Numbered from the stretch's first letter, positions 48,065-57,836 are shown. The stretch is 58,970 bases of DNA from Planctomycetota bacterium (GCA_020425695.1 JAGQRE010000005.1:6500-65469); one strand, 5' to 3'. The notes: a model not told the origin generated them from the letters alone. Translations and numbers: made by a program.

Positions 48065-48484
48065 TTAGCTTGCGGCCGATGCTTCTTCAGTCTCTTCACT
48101 CTTTTCCGGCTTTGAATCGCTGTCGCCGTCGCGTGAACGGCCCGGCTTGGCGTCGTAGCGTTTGAACCACTTCTCGATCGGGATACCGTCACGATTCAGG
48201 AACAGGTAACGCAGGATGCGCTCCGTCAGGCGGCACTCGAGCTCGATTTCGGCAAGCTTGAGAGTCTCACTGCGGAAGGCTGTAAGTATGTACGCACCGC
48301 GCTTGTTCTTGCGTACTTCGTAGGCGAGGCGCTGCTCGGCCCACAACTCGGCACGGATGATGGTTGCGCCGTGCTTTTCCAGCACGCTCTTGCACAACTC
48401 AACGGCCGCTTCGGGGTCTTTGTTTGCAAACCCCGGGTCTACGAGGAACAGACCCTCGTAAATCCTCATTCCATCGTCTGGCAT
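48065..48484 (-). CDS. rpsF: 30S ribosomal protein S6
   Basis: A 139-residue S6 with the family opening MRIYEGLFLVDPGF and the LTERILRYLFLNRDG segment. A 35-residue charged tail (PGRSRDGDSDSKPEKSEETEE) extends the usual length. GAAGGAG precedes the ATG at 48484. It is first in the rpsF-ssb-rpsR-rplI block. Confidence 0.95.
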   Translation of the reverse strand: MPDDGMRIYEGLFLVDPGFANKDPEAAVELCKSVLEKHGATIIRAELWAEQRLAYEVRKNKRGAYILTAFRSETLKLAEIELECRLTERILRYLFLNRDGIPIEKWFKRYDAKPGRSRDGDSDSKPEKSEETEEASAAS

Positions 48485-48578
48485 GGCTTCTCCTTCCCCG
48501 GCTCAATAGGCCCCTTCGGTCTCGTCGCCCGACGCCTCCAGGGAGTAGGCATCGGGAAGGGCATGTGTCAGGCCAAAA

Positions 48579-49232
48579 CTACTTCTTGGCTTCTGATTTC
48601 TTGGCTGGTGCAGCAGCAGCGCCTGCCGCCGGCTTGGCGCCCTTGGCGGCTTCCTGCAGTTCCTGCGCCTTGGTAAGGGCAGCCGCGCGGCGCGCCTGGG
48701 CACACTTGACGACGATGCCTTCCGGGTTCGGAATCAGGTCCGCGCCCTCTGGAAGGTTCAGGTCCTTGAACTTGACGGACTCTTCAACCTCAAGCTGCGT
48801 GACTTCGACTTCGATGTATTTCGGGATGTTGCTGGCCGGGCAGTGAACCTCGACGTCGCCGCGAAGCACTTCAAGCAGTCCGCCGTGGCTCGCGCCGCGG
48901 GGTGTGCCGACAAAGTTCAGCGGCAGGCGCAGCTTCACCTTGTCGTCGAGGCTGATGCGAATGAAGTCGATGTGGTGCAGGAAATCGCCCAAATGGTCGC
49001 GTTGAAGTCCGCGAACCAGAGCCGTCTGCTTGCCGTCACCGAAGTCGAGCTCAACAACGTGAGATGCGTCGTGAACGAGCTTTTCAATGTCGCCGTAATC
49101 AAACTGGAGGTTGATGTTGCCTTCACCCTTGCCGTAAAGCACGCCGGGGAGACCACCATCTGCGCGAAGCTTGCGCATAGCCTTCGTGCCGCTCAACTCG
49201 CGGCGCGAGGCCTTCAGCGTTGGAACCTGCAT
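48579..49232 (-). CDS. rplY: 50S ribosomal protein L25/TL5/CTC
   Basis: A 217-residue two-domain (CTC-type) L25 that binds 5S rRNA. The N-terminal domain has SRRELSGTKAMRKLRADGGLPGVLYG and HIDFIRISLDDKV; the C-terminal beta domain follows. The tail is Ala/Lys-rich like that of S2. In many bacteria pth (peptidyl-tRNA hydrolase) separates it from rpsF; here there is only a 94-base gap. Confidence 0.94.
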   Translation of the reverse strand: MQVPTLKASRRELSGTKAMRKLRADGGLPGVLYGKGEGNINLQFDYGDIEKLVHDASHVVELDFGDGKQTALVRGLQRDHLGDFLHHIDFIRISLDDKVKLRLPLNFVGTPRGASHGGLLEVLRGDVEVHCPASNIPKYIEVEVTQLEVEESVKFKDLNLPEGADLIPNPEGIVVKCAQARRAAALTKAQELQEAAKGAKPAAGAAAAPAKKSEAKK

Positions 49233-49316
49233 TTTATCTGCCTCAGTATTGGACCCCGAAGCCTGCGTACCGCACCGTGCGGCATGACCTGCCCGAGTTC
49301 GTTCCCGTAAAGCTGT

Positions 49317-51104
49317 CTACTTCTTTACCTCAAATTTTGTCGCTGCAAACCCGCAGCGCTCACCCTTTGAGTCTTGGGCGAACACTTTGAGAATGTAGTC
49401 ACCGGGTTCAAGGGGGGAGTCGAGTTTTCCTCGATAGAAAAGCTCGAAAAGCTTCATCGGGTTGCCCTCATCGTCTTTGCCCGCTGTTTCGGCCTGGCCC
49501 TCGAACTCAGCCGAGAGTTTGACCAACACCTTGTCGTTACTGTTGGCGTGGTTCTCGGCGATGACGGCTTCGGCGGCCGCGCGCTTTTCAGCGTCGTCGC
49601 TGGTGATATCGCCTTTGTCGAATTTCTTGACCTCGTGGGCGTGGCTTGAGCGCGTGCACTCAACCCAGAATTCAGGCTGAAGCTCTTTCAGGATCGACTC
49701 ACTGTGAATGGTGAGGCTGATTCCCCCGTCTTCGTCTGTCTTGCCCACAGATAAACCCAGATCAAGCTTCGGGTACTGGATGCGCAGCCCTGGGTCGCCT
49801 GTCAGGTTGTAAAGCGCGAGGTGCGAGCGGTTCAGCTCATCGCGTTCGGCTTTCTTGGGAATGATAAAGAAAGCCATCATCTCAAGGCGGGCGCGGTCGG
49901 CGTCTTCGGCGAGTATCAGCTCGCGCTTGCCATCAAGAAATGCCTGCCCCAGTGTTTCGGCGCGCACGTCGGTCATTTCGTGGGTGACGGCCTTCTGCAG
50001 CAGCGTGTTGCTGTACGGGTGGCTGTCACGGCTGCTGGCGATTACGGCGACCGGGGCTTTCTCAGTGAAGCAGATCTTTTCCGCAAGGCAGCCTTCGGCG
50101 TGGTCCATGTGCCCGGTTTCGCAGGCGATGATCATCATGACCGGTAGCTTGCCGTCAGGGATGTTGAACTTATCCACGTCTTCAGACGCGAGAATCGGAT
50201 ACCGCACGCGCTTGCCGCCGGCCTCGACGTACATGTTGTCGAGGCGATCGTGGGCTCCATGTCCGAGATAGCAAAGCAGCACTGCACCGGCGTTGGCTTC
50301 TTCAATTACCTTGTCGCTGAACTTGCTGGGCGCGTAGGCATAGGGGCTGTTGATGTTGGCGTAGGTCATGCGGACGGCGTAGGCCTGGTCGATCGTTTCT
50401 TCCGCAAAGCTGATGAACAGCCCTTCGAGCATCTTGTCGATCTGCTCGCCGAAGCGGCCTTCACCGGCGAAGAACGTCAGGTTGCGCAGCCATTCGCCCT
50501 GTTTGGCAGCTTCGTATGCCTTCACCTTGTTAAACGCGAGTGTGGCCTGCTCAACCGTGCGGGCGGGGATGCGTCCTACGGCGATCTCAGGCAGCGTGTC
50601 GGCGTCCTTCACGATGTCCGCGTAGAAGTTGTCTGTCGGCACCCGCTCGCGGCGTGAGGCGTCGGGGTTTGAGTCCATGTACTTGGTCAGTTCCCATGGA
50701 ATCTCGACTTTTGGGTCGTAGACGTCGCTGGAGTCATTGGGGCAGTCGCCGAGCAGCAACACCTGGAAGCCTTCACGGGGCTCGTCGTTGCCGGCCTCGT
50801 TCGCGATGAAGTTCTTGATCTCTACACTGGTGGGGGCTTTGGTGTCGGTCAGTTTGCCGATCGCGCTGAGGGTGACGACCTTGGCGACGCGCCCATGCCC
50901 GGCGCGGTAGTTGCCCCAGTCCTCGGCTACGCCTGCGAGGTCGTTGGCGGCGATCACCAGATAGTCGGTCGGCGGAGCTTCTTCAGCCGTGGTGTCGGTC
51001 GCCGGTTTTTCGTCTGTCTTCCCGTCCTGCGCCGACGGATTCGGTGTCGCTGTAAACATGCACACCACGGCCAGCGCCGCGGCGATCAACGTCGTCTTTT
51101 TCAT
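49317..51104 (-). CDS. Secreted gingipain-like cysteine protease (peptidase C25)
   Basis: A 595-residue exported protein with signal peptide MKKTTLIAAALAVVCMFTAT. The peptidase C25 fold is indicated by the N-terminal YLVIAANDLAGVAEDWGNYR and VLLLGDCPNDSSDVY (C25 subdomain), and by catalytic residues His282 in YLGHGAHDRL and Cys328 in VMMIIACETGHMD. A C-terminal Ig-like domain completes it. C25 enzymes cleave after Arg or Lys in other bacteria; specificity here is unknown. It sits inside an otherwise housekeeping stretch between rplY and prs. Confidence 0.85.
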   Translation of the reverse strand: MKKTTLIAAALAVVCMFTATPNPSAQDGKTDEKPATDTTAEEAPPTDYLVIAANDLAGVAEDWGNYRAGHGRVAKVVTLSAIGKLTDTKAPTSVEIKNFIANEAGNDEPREGFQVLLLGDCPNDSSDVYDPKVEIPWELTKYMDSNPDASRRERVPTDNFYADIVKDADTLPEIAVGRIPARTVEQATLAFNKVKAYEAAKQGEWLRNLTFFAGEGRFGEQIDKMLEGLFISFAEETIDQAYAVRMTYANINSPYAYAPSKFSDKVIEEANAGAVLLCYLGHGAHDRLDNMYVEAGGKRVRYPILASEDVDKFNIPDGKLPVMMIIACETGHMDHAEGCLAEKICFTEKAPVAVIASSRDSHPYSNTLLQKAVTHEMTDVRAETLGQAFLDGKRELILAEDADRARLEMMAFFIIPKKAERDELNRSHLALYNLTGDPGLRIQYPKLDLGLSVGKTDEDGGISLTIHSESILKELQPEFWVECTRSSHAHEVKKFDKGDITSDDAEKRAAAEAVIAENHANSNDKVLVKLSAEFEGQAETAGKDDEGNPMKLFELFYRGKLDSPLEPGDYILKVFAQDSKGERCGFAATKFEVKK

Positions 51105-51185
51105 CGATAGACTCCAGGGCCCCGGTTCAATCTATGCCCGTAGTGCAAGTGTGACTCAATTCCTCACGCTGACCAGGCGGATCGT

Positions 51186-51270
51186 GAGGGGGTCAGACCC
51201 TGATTTCGCCCGAGAGGCTCTCGGATGCCCGCCTGAGCCTGCACAGCGAAAACAGGGTCTGACCCCTTTG
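51186..51270. repeat. 85-bp inverted-repeat element, copy 3
   Basis: Same length and same end sequences as copies 1 and 2. It ends seven bases before the prs stop codon (51278). The core contains a perfect GAGAG-G-CTCTC hairpin, in contrast to the other copies. Confidence 0.85.
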
Positions 51271-51277
51271 TGCCGGC

Positions 51278-52234
51278 TTAGCCTTTGAAGAGCAGGCTTA
51301 CGGACTCGCTGAAGTGAATGCGTCGAATCGCCTCGGCCAGCAGGTCGGCTACGCTGAGTACCTTCAACTGGTCGAATTCTTTGCCATCGACAGGCACGGT
51401 ATCAGTGACGATGCATTCCTTGATTGGCGCGTTCTTCAGGCGCTCCACGGCCGGGCCGCAGAAAAGCGCGTGGGTGCACGCTACGTAAACTTCCTTCGCG
51501 CCGAACTTCATGCAGGCCTTGGCGGCGTCAACGATGCTGCCGCCGGTAGCGATCATGTCGTCGATCAGCACACAGACCTGGTCTTCAACCTTGCCGATCA
51601 TGTCCATGACCTCGGTCTGTTCACCGCTGACACGGCGCTTGTCGACGATGGCGAGCCCTGCATTCAGACGCTTCGCATAGCCGCGGGCGACTTTTGAACG
51701 CCCGACGTCGGGGGACACGATGGTCATATTCTGGACATCCAGACGCTGCTTCAGATCGCGGAAGTAGTCATTGATGACCGGCGCGGCGTACAGGTGATCG
51801 ACGGGGATATCAAAGAAGCCCTGAATCTGCGCGGCGTGCAGATCCATCGTGAGCACACGGTCAAAGCCGGCGCTTACCATGCAGTTGGCGATCATCTTGG
51901 CGCTGATCGGCACGCGCCCCTCGTCTTTGCGGTCTTTGCGCGCGTAGCCGTAGTAGGGGATCACGGCGGTGATGCGCTCGGCCGATGCGCGGCGTGCGGC
52001 ATCAGCGAACAGCAGCGCTTCCATCAGGTTGTCGTTGACGGGCGGGCTGGTGGACTGGATGAAAAACGTGTCCACGCCCCGGATGTCTTCTTCAATCTTT
52101 ACGTCGATCTCACCGTCGGGGAATTTCTCGATGCGCCCGTGCCCAAGCGGCACTTCAAGGATGTGGCAGATGGCCTCAGCCAGCTTGCGGTTACTGTTGC
52201 CAGCGAAAAGCTTGAGTCCCTTGCTGCGTATCAT
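51278..52234 (-). CDS. prs: Ribose-phosphate pyrophosphokinase (PRPP synthetase)
   Basis: A 318-residue cytosolic enzyme making PRPP from ribose 5-phosphate and ATP. Class I signatures are all present: KLFAGNSNRKLAEAI at the start, YYGYARKDRKDEGR, LTMDLHAAQIQGFFDIPVDHL, and the PRPP loop VLIDDMIATGGSIVDAA. Length is standard. It is near glmU and rplY, a widely conserved neighbourhood, but here both are separated from it by single unrelated genes. Confidence 0.97.
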   Translation of the reverse strand: MIRSKGLKLFAGNSNRKLAEAICHILEVPLGHGRIEKFPDGEIDVKIEEDIRGVDTFFIQSTSPPVNDNLMEALLFADAARRASAERITAVIPYYGYARKDRKDEGRVPISAKMIANCMVSAGFDRVLTMDLHAAQIQGFFDIPVDHLYAAPVINDYFRDLKQRLDVQNMTIVSPDVGRSKVARGYAKRLNAGLAIVDKRRVSGEQTEVMDMIGKVEDQVCVLIDDMIATGGSIVDAAKACMKFGAKEVYVACTHALFCGPAVERLKNAPIKECIVTDTVPVDGKEFDQLKVLSVADLLAEAIRRIHFSESVSLLFKG

Positions 52235-52458
52235 CCTTCACCTCGCGCGTGGAAGGTCTCAGTTTGTCGTTGAAGGTCGCCGTCAGTCAACCGGGTAGCC
52301 GGCGACCCAACGTAATCGCAGATCGCACAGACGGGAGCCCGAAGCGTCGGCGACGGGCGGGCCCCGACGCAACGAGTGCCGCGATTGACGGCTCGGCTTC
52401 ATTTCAAGGGTTTCTAGGATGGTCAGGATGAACAGGGTCGGGCCCGCCCACATCGGGA

Positions 52459-53466
52459 TCACTTAGCCGCCAGCAGGGCTTCTTCCTCAAGTTGCGGGAA
52501 CTCACCTCGAAGCAAGTCCCGAAGCGCTGAGCTAGAGGTGATCTGCTCCACCATGCTGTCCCAATACCGCTCCGTCCGCGTCACCGTGTCTGTTTCGGTA
52601 GCGTCGGGGAGGTGCAACAGACCGACGTGCCGTTTCAACATGCTGCGGGCCTGTTCCACATGGCCGTGGTACAGATACTCAAGGATAGTGTCCCGCACGT
52701 TGTGGTAGGTCCAGTTGTTCGTGGGGTCCATTTCGGCCACACTGCGCTCAAGCTCGGCCATCATTTCGTTAGTCAACGTTCCGTTGGTAGTGTGCGGTTC
52801 GCCTCGCAGCGAAAGGGTTACAACAGGCGTTGCGGCATTCCAGTAGGTGTCCCAGCCGAACCACCGGCCGTCTGGCAGCTTGAAGTGTACGTCGCCATCG
52901 ACGCGCTCCGCGCTGGGAAGATGCAGATACGTTTCACAGGCCAGCAGTTCGCGCACGATCAGGCCTTGCTCGTCGGGCTTGCCGTCTGCGGCCAACTCAA
53001 GAAAGCGTATCCTGCGCTGGACGTATCGTTCGCCGGCATCAAGCAGCACCAACGTCACGTTGTCGTTGCCTGAAAGGTGCTCAATCTCAAGGTCCGTTGG
53101 GTGTCCCTGGGCGTTCTGCCAGACCGGCTTGCCCGTCCGCGCTGGCGCGTCGCTGTTGCCGCCGTGAACGATGAAGTCTTCCGCGTCGGCAAACCAGAGG
53201 TGATAGCCCAGTCCCTGCATGAGGTATACGGATTCGCCCTTGTACTCGATGCAGACGTGGGACTGCTCGCGTCGATAATTGCGCGGAGGGATGCAGTCGT
53301 ACATTTCAACCAGCCGCCAATCGCCGTGAACATAGACAGTTTGCGTGAAACGGCCGGGCGCGGGCGGCGGCGTGGTCGGTTTGTCTGTTTGGCTTCTGAC
53401 GAGTTCCATCGGCTGCGCGCTGGCAAAAGTCAACGCAACTACGAGCAACAACGACAGTTTGTACAT
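52459..53466 (-). CDS. Secreted hypothetical protein
   Basis: A 335-residue protein with a signal peptide (MYKLSLLLVVALTFASAQP) from the ATG at 53466, which has GGAGG upstream. It contains beta-rich blocks (VYVHGDWRLVEMYD, HLWFADAEDFIVHGG, LVLLDAGERYVQRRIRFLEL) and a helical C-terminus (TYHNVRDTILEYLYHGHVEQARSML). No catalytic motif was recognised. It lies between prs and glmU on the same strand, a position normally without such a gene. Confidence 0.65.
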   Translation of the reverse strand: MYKLSLLLVVALTFASAQPMELVRSQTDKPTTPPPAPGRFTQTVYVHGDWRLVEMYDCIPPRNYRREQSHVCIEYKGESVYLMQGLGYHLWFADAEDFIVHGGNSDAPARTGKPVWQNAQGHPTDLEIEHLSGNDNVTLVLLDAGERYVQRRIRFLELAADGKPDEQGLIVRELLACETYLHLPSAERVDGDVHFKLPDGRWFGWDTYWNAATPVVTLSLRGEPHTTNGTLTNEMMAELERSVAEMDPTNNWTYHNVRDTILEYLYHGHVEQARSMLKRHVGLLHLPDATETDTVTRTERYWDSMVEQITSSSALRDLLRGEFPQLEEEALLAAK

Positions 53467-53629
53467 GCGGGCCTCCAGTACCCTGTCGGCAGACCGGCGT
53501 CGAAACTTGCGAACAACTCCGCCCGCCCGCACCCCAAGTAACGTGTGTGGTATCACCATGCCGTGGTCGGAACGGCTGCGGCCGGTGCAGGCGAGACGCC
53601 TGCGAACCTGAAGTCATCAGGAGCATGCC

Positions 53630-54898
53630 CTAGCGCGACTTTAAAACTCGCGCCGGTGCGCCTACGACGATGGTGTTGTCCGGCACGTCCTTATTATGCG
53701 GTACGACGGTGTTTGCCCCCGTCTGTGCGTTATTGCCAACTTTTACTGGCGCGACCAGCACCGTGCCGCAGCCGATGAAGGCGTTGTCGCCGACCTCGGT
53801 GTGGTGTTTCTTCTGCCCGTCGTAGTTGGCGACGATGCTGCCCGCGCCGATGTTCACGTCTTTGCCGAGCGTCACGTCGCCGAGATAGGCCAGGTGCCCG
53901 GACTTGCTGCCGTCGCCGTAAACTGCGTTTTTGGTCTCGACGAACGCGCCGACCTTGCAACGGTTGCCCAGCTTTGTGCCCGGGCGCAGGTGCGCGAAAG
54001 GGCCGATCTCGCAGTGTTCGCCGATTTCAACACCCGCCCGAATGACGCTGTTCGGATAAATGACCGTGTCGCGCCCGATTTTACAGCCGGCTTCCACGTA
54101 GGTTGTGGCGGGCTCATATACGGTGACGCCTTGCTCAACCATCAGGTCATCAAGAATGCGCTCGCGGGCGATGCCGTCCGCTGTGGCGAGTTGCTTACGA
54201 TTGTTGATGCCCATGACTTCACGATCGTCGTCGCAGGCGCAGGCCGTCACGCGGTTGTTTGCATCGGCCAGTAACTCGACAACGTCGGTCAGGTAGTACT
54301 CACCCTGGGCGTTGTCGGTGCTGAGTTTATCGAGCACACCGAGCAGCTTCTTGCAGTCAAACAGGTAGGTGCCCGTGTTGACTTCCGGGATGTCTTCCTG
54401 TTTCGGCTCAAGGTCCTTTTGCTCAACGATGCGGCGCACGCGCCCCAGCCCGTCACGGACGATGCGCCCGTAGCCGCGAGGGTCTTGCGGCAAGGCCGTG
54501 AGGATCGTGCAGCTTGCTTCTTCGCTGCGGTGCATGTGCCGGAATAACTCAAGCGTGCGGTTCTTGATCAGGGGTACGTCGCCACACAGCACGGCGACGT
54601 CGCCGTCGAAGTTTGCGAGTGCGTCTTTGGCCTGCATGACTGCGTGGCCGGTGCCAAGCTGCGGTTCCTGGGTTACGAATCGCGTGTTGATGCGGTGTTT
54701 GAATTTGTCCTGAACGCGGTCGCCCTCGTGCCCGATAACGACGATCGACTCAAGTGCGCCCATCGAGTCGCCCTGCTCAAGCACCCATTGCAGCACCGGG
54801 AGCCCCGCAAGTTTGTGCAGCACCTTGGGGGTGTCGGACTTCATGCGCGTGCTTTTGCCCGCGGCCAGAATCACGACTTTTAGCGGCCTGTCAGCCAT
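53630..54898 (-). CDS. glmU: Bifunctional GlmU-type N-acetylglucosamine-1-phosphate uridyltransferase/acetyltransferase
   Basis: A 422-residue enzyme making UDP-GlcNAc for peptidoglycan and lipopolysaccharide. The uridyltransferase half has VVILAAGKSTRMKSDTPKVLHKLAG and AVLCGDVPLI. The left-handed beta-helix half has hexapeptide repeats and the acetyltransferase region NYDGQKKHHTEVGDNAFIGCGTVLVAPVKVG. It is about 30 residues shorter than Escherichia coli GlmU at the C-terminus, where a helix contributes to acetyl-CoA binding, so acetyltransferase activity is likely but not certain. Confidence 0.9.
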   Translation of the reverse strand: MADRPLKVVILAAGKSTRMKSDTPKVLHKLAGLPVLQWVLEQGDSMGALESIVVIGHEGDRVQDKFKHRINTRFVTQEPQLGTGHAVMQAKDALANFDGDVAVLCGDVPLIKNRTLELFRHMHRSEEASCTILTALPQDPRGYGRIVRDGLGRVRRIVEQKDLEPKQEDIPEVNTGTYLFDCKKLLGVLDKLSTDNAQGEYYLTDVVELLADANNRVTACACDDDREVMGINNRKQLATADGIARERILDDLMVEQGVTVYEPATTYVEAGCKIGRDTVIYPNSVIRAGVEIGEHCEIGPFAHLRPGTKLGNRCKVGAFVETKNAVYGDGSKSGHLAYLGDVTLGKDVNIGAGSIVANYDGQKKHHTEVGDNAFIGCGTVLVAPVKVGNNAQTGANTVVPHNKDVPDNTIVVGAPARVLKSR

Positions 54899-55173
54899 CT
54901 ACGCCCCAAGTTCAGGTAAGGCACGAAGTCTAGCCCGGGCAGCGACAGGAACAACCCTGAAGCAGGAAGCGGAAGCCTGCTTCCCTCTTGAAAACACTCG
55001 TCCGCTGAACCGGGTCTTTTCTACATGTGTCGGCGTACAAGATCGCATTGAAGGCAGTGAGTGGGCCAGTTGCCGTGCGCAGGGTCCCCTGCCTCCTATG
55101 CCAAGTCCCTTGAAGGCGGCTGCGTCGTCACAGCGATTGTTACGAGGCAGATACGGGAGAGAGGTGCGCACAT

Positions 55174-56052
55174 CTAACTCACAAGATCAGAGCGCGGCGA
55201 CATCCCGAACTTGCGGGAGTATTCTCGACTGAACTGGCTAGGGCTCTGGTATCCAACTTCAAAGGCAGCACTTGTGATGGAGTTCTGCCCAGCCAGCAGA
55301 AGCCTCCTTGCCTCCAGCAAGCGCAGTTCCTTTTGGTACTGAAGTGGCGTTGTAGATGTGACTGTCTTGAAATGCTTGTGTAGGGCGGACGTACTCATAC
55401 ATGCGACGTTGGCGAGTTCCGGAATGGCAATCGTTGAGCGGTAGTTCTTTCTGACGAACGCAATGGCTTTGGCAATCGCGTTCGCATGATGGTTTCGCTG
55501 CTGCAACTGTCTCAACATCCCACCGTGCGTGGCGGTCAGAAGGCGGAAGTGTACCTCTCGGCGAATGGTAGGCCCAAGTATCCGCGCCTCGACGGGGTCC
55601 TTTGAAACTGCCAGGTATCTTGAGAGAACGTCGACCAGTGCTGGTTCGGAAGAGTGTACGGCCAGCGACTGAGCTGCTTCGTCTCCTGCAACCGCGTCAT
55701 CAATTTCCGCCGCAAGTCCTCGAAGCAAGGCCATATCGATTACGAAGACGAGGGCTAGGTATGGATGGTTGCTGGATGCGCTGCTGATGCGGGAGACGAC
55801 CGGCAGATCATGGCTGATGATCATGGAATCCCCGGAACGGAGCCGGCGAGTCAGGCCCCCAACAGTAGTTTCTTTACGCCCTTGGAGAATCAGGCATACG
55901 ACAGGCTCGTAGAGTGTGGCCTCCGGGGAAGTGGGCCTCACGTGCCGAAGCAGGAGAAGATCCGGCAGTGGCCAGCAAGATCCGTGAGATCCCTTCCCGC
56001 AAAGGGTATCTACGGCAGATGCGGCTTGACCTGCGAGTTCGTCGAGTCCCAT
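55174..56052 (-). CDS. AraC-family transcriptional regulator
   Basis: A 292-residue regulator. The N-terminal domain is of the AraC_N type (LRHVRPTSPEATLYEPVVCLILQGRKETTVGG and DLPVVSRISSAS). The C-terminal double helix-turn-helix reads IAIPELANVACMSTSALHKHFKTVTSTTPLQYQKELRLLEAR and SAAFEVGYQSPSQFSREYSRKFG. It is divergent from an aldo/keto reductase across about 180 bp, a pairing frequent for this subfamily, so it probably controls that gene. Confidence 0.9.
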   Translation of the reverse strand: MGLDELAGQAASAVDTLCGKGSHGSCWPLPDLLLLRHVRPTSPEATLYEPVVCLILQGRKETTVGGLTRRLRSGDSMIISHDLPVVSRISSASSNHPYLALVFVIDMALLRGLAAEIDDAVAGDEAAQSLAVHSSEPALVDVLSRYLAVSKDPVEARILGPTIRREVHFRLLTATHGGMLRQLQQRNHHANAIAKAIAFVRKNYRSTIAIPELANVACMSTSALHKHFKTVTSTTPLQYQKELRLLEARRLLLAGQNSITSAAFEVGYQSPSQFSREYSRKFGMSPRSDLVS

Positions 56053-56233
56053 GCGTTTCTCTTCAGTTCACGAAGCGGTATAGCATGGGCCCGAAAGTGA
56101 CTGCAAGAAAACCCGTAGCTATATAGGAATAGGCAGGAGTCGTGGCCGATCAGGCAGGAACAAATCGGCCGCTAAACGTAGCCTCATGCGAAGAACGAGG
56201 ACACGCGCCAGCACACTTTTCAGGAGACAATCA

Positions 56234-57154
56234 ATGACCGTTCCCACCACGAAACTGAACGCCGAAGTCGAGATGCCTATGGTTGGATTCGGGACCTACC
56301 TGATCCCGAACGAAGAGGCCGCGGACGCAGTCAGTGCTGCCCTGAAGGTTGGCTACCGGCACATCGACACGGCAGAGGGCTACCAGAATGAAGAAGGCGT
56401 AGGAGCGGCCGTTCGCTCCTTCCTGGGCGATGGAGCCCACAGGCGCGAGGATCTGTTCATCACAACGAAGCTGTTTCCGGGTAACCCCGACTGGGGAATT
56501 CCCGTGAAGGGCTACGACGAAACACTCGAATCGCTGGGCATGAGCCTGGAGCGCCTGGGGCTGGACTACGTCGATCTCTACCTCATTCATGCGCCGCTGG
56601 CTCCTGACGAGCGGATCAATCAGTGGCGGGCGCTGGTGGAGTTGAAGCGACAAGGCAAGGCCAAGGCAATCGGCGTAAGCAACTATAGCCGCGCCCACAT
56701 CGAAGAAATCCGGGGCGCAGACCTGCCTCTGCCAGAAGCAAATCAGATCGAGCTTCATCCCTGGTCACAAAAGCCGGAGCTGATCGCCTATCTTCGCCAG
56801 CAAGCCATTCAGCCGATTGCGTATAGCAGCCTCGTACCACTCTCGACTTGGCGCGCAGCCGAGGGGCATGACAGTGGAAAGTCCACGGAGATGGTTGAGG
56901 AGGGCAAGATGGAGGACTCGCCGTTCAAGGCGATGGCGAGTAAGTACGGCGTAACCGAAGCGCAAGTCTTGCTGCGCTGGGCAGTGCAGAGTGGGTATCC
57001 CGTCCTGCCGAAGAGTACGAAGCAGGAGCGAATGATGCAGAACTTCGAGCTGTTCTCATTCGAAATCGACGACGCCGATATGAAGGCGATACAAGGAATG
57101 GATCGTGGAGATGGCGTAGCATGGAGTTCAGGCGATCCGCTGCGCACGTCCTAG
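56234..57154 (+). CDS. Aldo/keto reductase
   Basis: A 306-residue NADPH-dependent oxidoreductase. The tetrad is Asp45, Tyr50, Lys79 and His119 (HIDTAEGYQNEEGVG; LFITTKLF; LYLIHAP). The cofactor-binding end includes VLPKSTKQERMMQNFELF. The start at 56234 has AGGAG upstream; a longer open frame begins at 56186 without a ribosome-binding site. It is likely regulated by the divergent AraC protein. Physiological substrate unknown. Confidence 0.9.
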   Translation: MTVPTTKLNAEVEMPMVGFGTYLIPNEEAADAVSAALKVGYRHIDTAEGYQNEEGVGAAVRSFLGDGAHRREDLFITTKLFPGNPDWGIPVKGYDETLESLGMSLERLGLDYVDLYLIHAPLAPDERINQWRALVELKRQGKAKAIGVSNYSRAHIEEIRGADLPLPEANQIELHPWSQKPELIAYLRQQAIQPIAYSSLVPLSTWRAAEGHDSGKSTEMVEEGKMEDSPFKAMASKYGVTEAQVLLRWAVQSGYPVLPKSTKQERMMQNFELFSFEIDDADMKAIQGMDRGDGVAWSSGDPLRTS

Positions 57155-57190
57155 AGTCTGAGCGGCACGCGCACGTTGATTGACATGACA

Positions 57191-57215
57191 AGGCCAGGGC
57201 TTTTCGCCCTGGCCT
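57191..57215. terminator. Bidirectional terminator
   Basis: AGGCCAGGGC-TTTTC-GCCCTGGCCT is a perfect 10-bp stem between the convergent aldo/keto reductase and sigma factor genes. Confidence 0.8.
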
Positions 57216-57242
57216 CTGATATCTGGCTGCTGTTCTCGAAGC

Positions 57243-57836
57243 TTAGTTCATGGCCGGTGCTTTGCCGCCGAAACGCTCGCGCAAGAATGCCTTCGCGCGG
57301 TGCAGTCGCGACATGACGGTGCCGATCGGCAGCTTCAACTTGCTGGCGATGTCCTTGTAGCTGAGTTCACCAACGGTGTTCAGCAGAAGCACGTCGCGAT
57401 AGCGCCCGTCCAACTCTTCCAGCCCATCTTTCAGGTCCTGGTCAAGAGACTGCATGAAGGCGTCATCTTTCGCCAGGTTACCCGGAGCCATGAACGCGAA
57501 GCGTTCGTCGTTCTCGGGCTGGTCTTCAACGCCTGCCATGTTTTCGACGCCTTCCACAAACACCGACTTGATGCGGCGCTTCTTGCGGCGGTACTCGTTG
57601 ATGAACTGGTTGAAGAGAATGCGTCCCAACCAGGCCTTCAGGTTTGTGCCGGGCTCGAACTGCTCAAACTTGCGCATGCCACGGATGTACGCTTCCTGCA
57701 CAAGGTCTTCGGCGTCGGCGCGATTGCGCGTCAGGTGGTAGGCCTGCGCGAACATGTCTTGCATCAGTGGAAGAGCTTCGTCTTCGAAGCGCTCTTTGAG
57801 TTCTTTCGTAACGGGCTTCGTCTTCGTGGCTTTCAT
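57243..57836 (-). CDS. ECF-type RNA polymerase sigma factor
   Basis: A 197-residue sigma-70-family factor of the ECF type. Region 2 reads AYHLTRNRADAEDLVQEAYIRGMRKFEQF with the FINEYRRKKRR stretch; region 4 reads LDGRYRDVLLLNTVGELSYKDIASKLKLPIGTVMSRLHRAKAFLRE. The start at 57836 has GGGAGGGGA upstream. No anti-sigma factor is adjacent. A palindrome similar to the operator beside tetR lies about 150 bp upstream, so control by TetR is possible. Confidence 0.92.
   Translation of the reverse strand: MKATKTKPVTKELKERFEDEALPLMQDMFAQAYHLTRNRADAEDLVQEAYIRGMRKFEQFEPGTNLKAWLGRILFNQFINEYRRKKRRIKSVFVEGVENMAGVEDQPENDERFAFMAPGNLAKDDAFMQSLDQDLKDGLEELDGRYRDVLLLNTVGELSYKDIASKLKLPIGTVMSRLHRAKAFLRERFGGKAPAMN

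Noticed and set aside
54899..55171. 90-residue minus-strand open frame between glmU and the AraC gene
   Set aside because: Arg/Ser/Pro-rich composition, no ribosome-binding site and no recognisable family; treated as intergenic.
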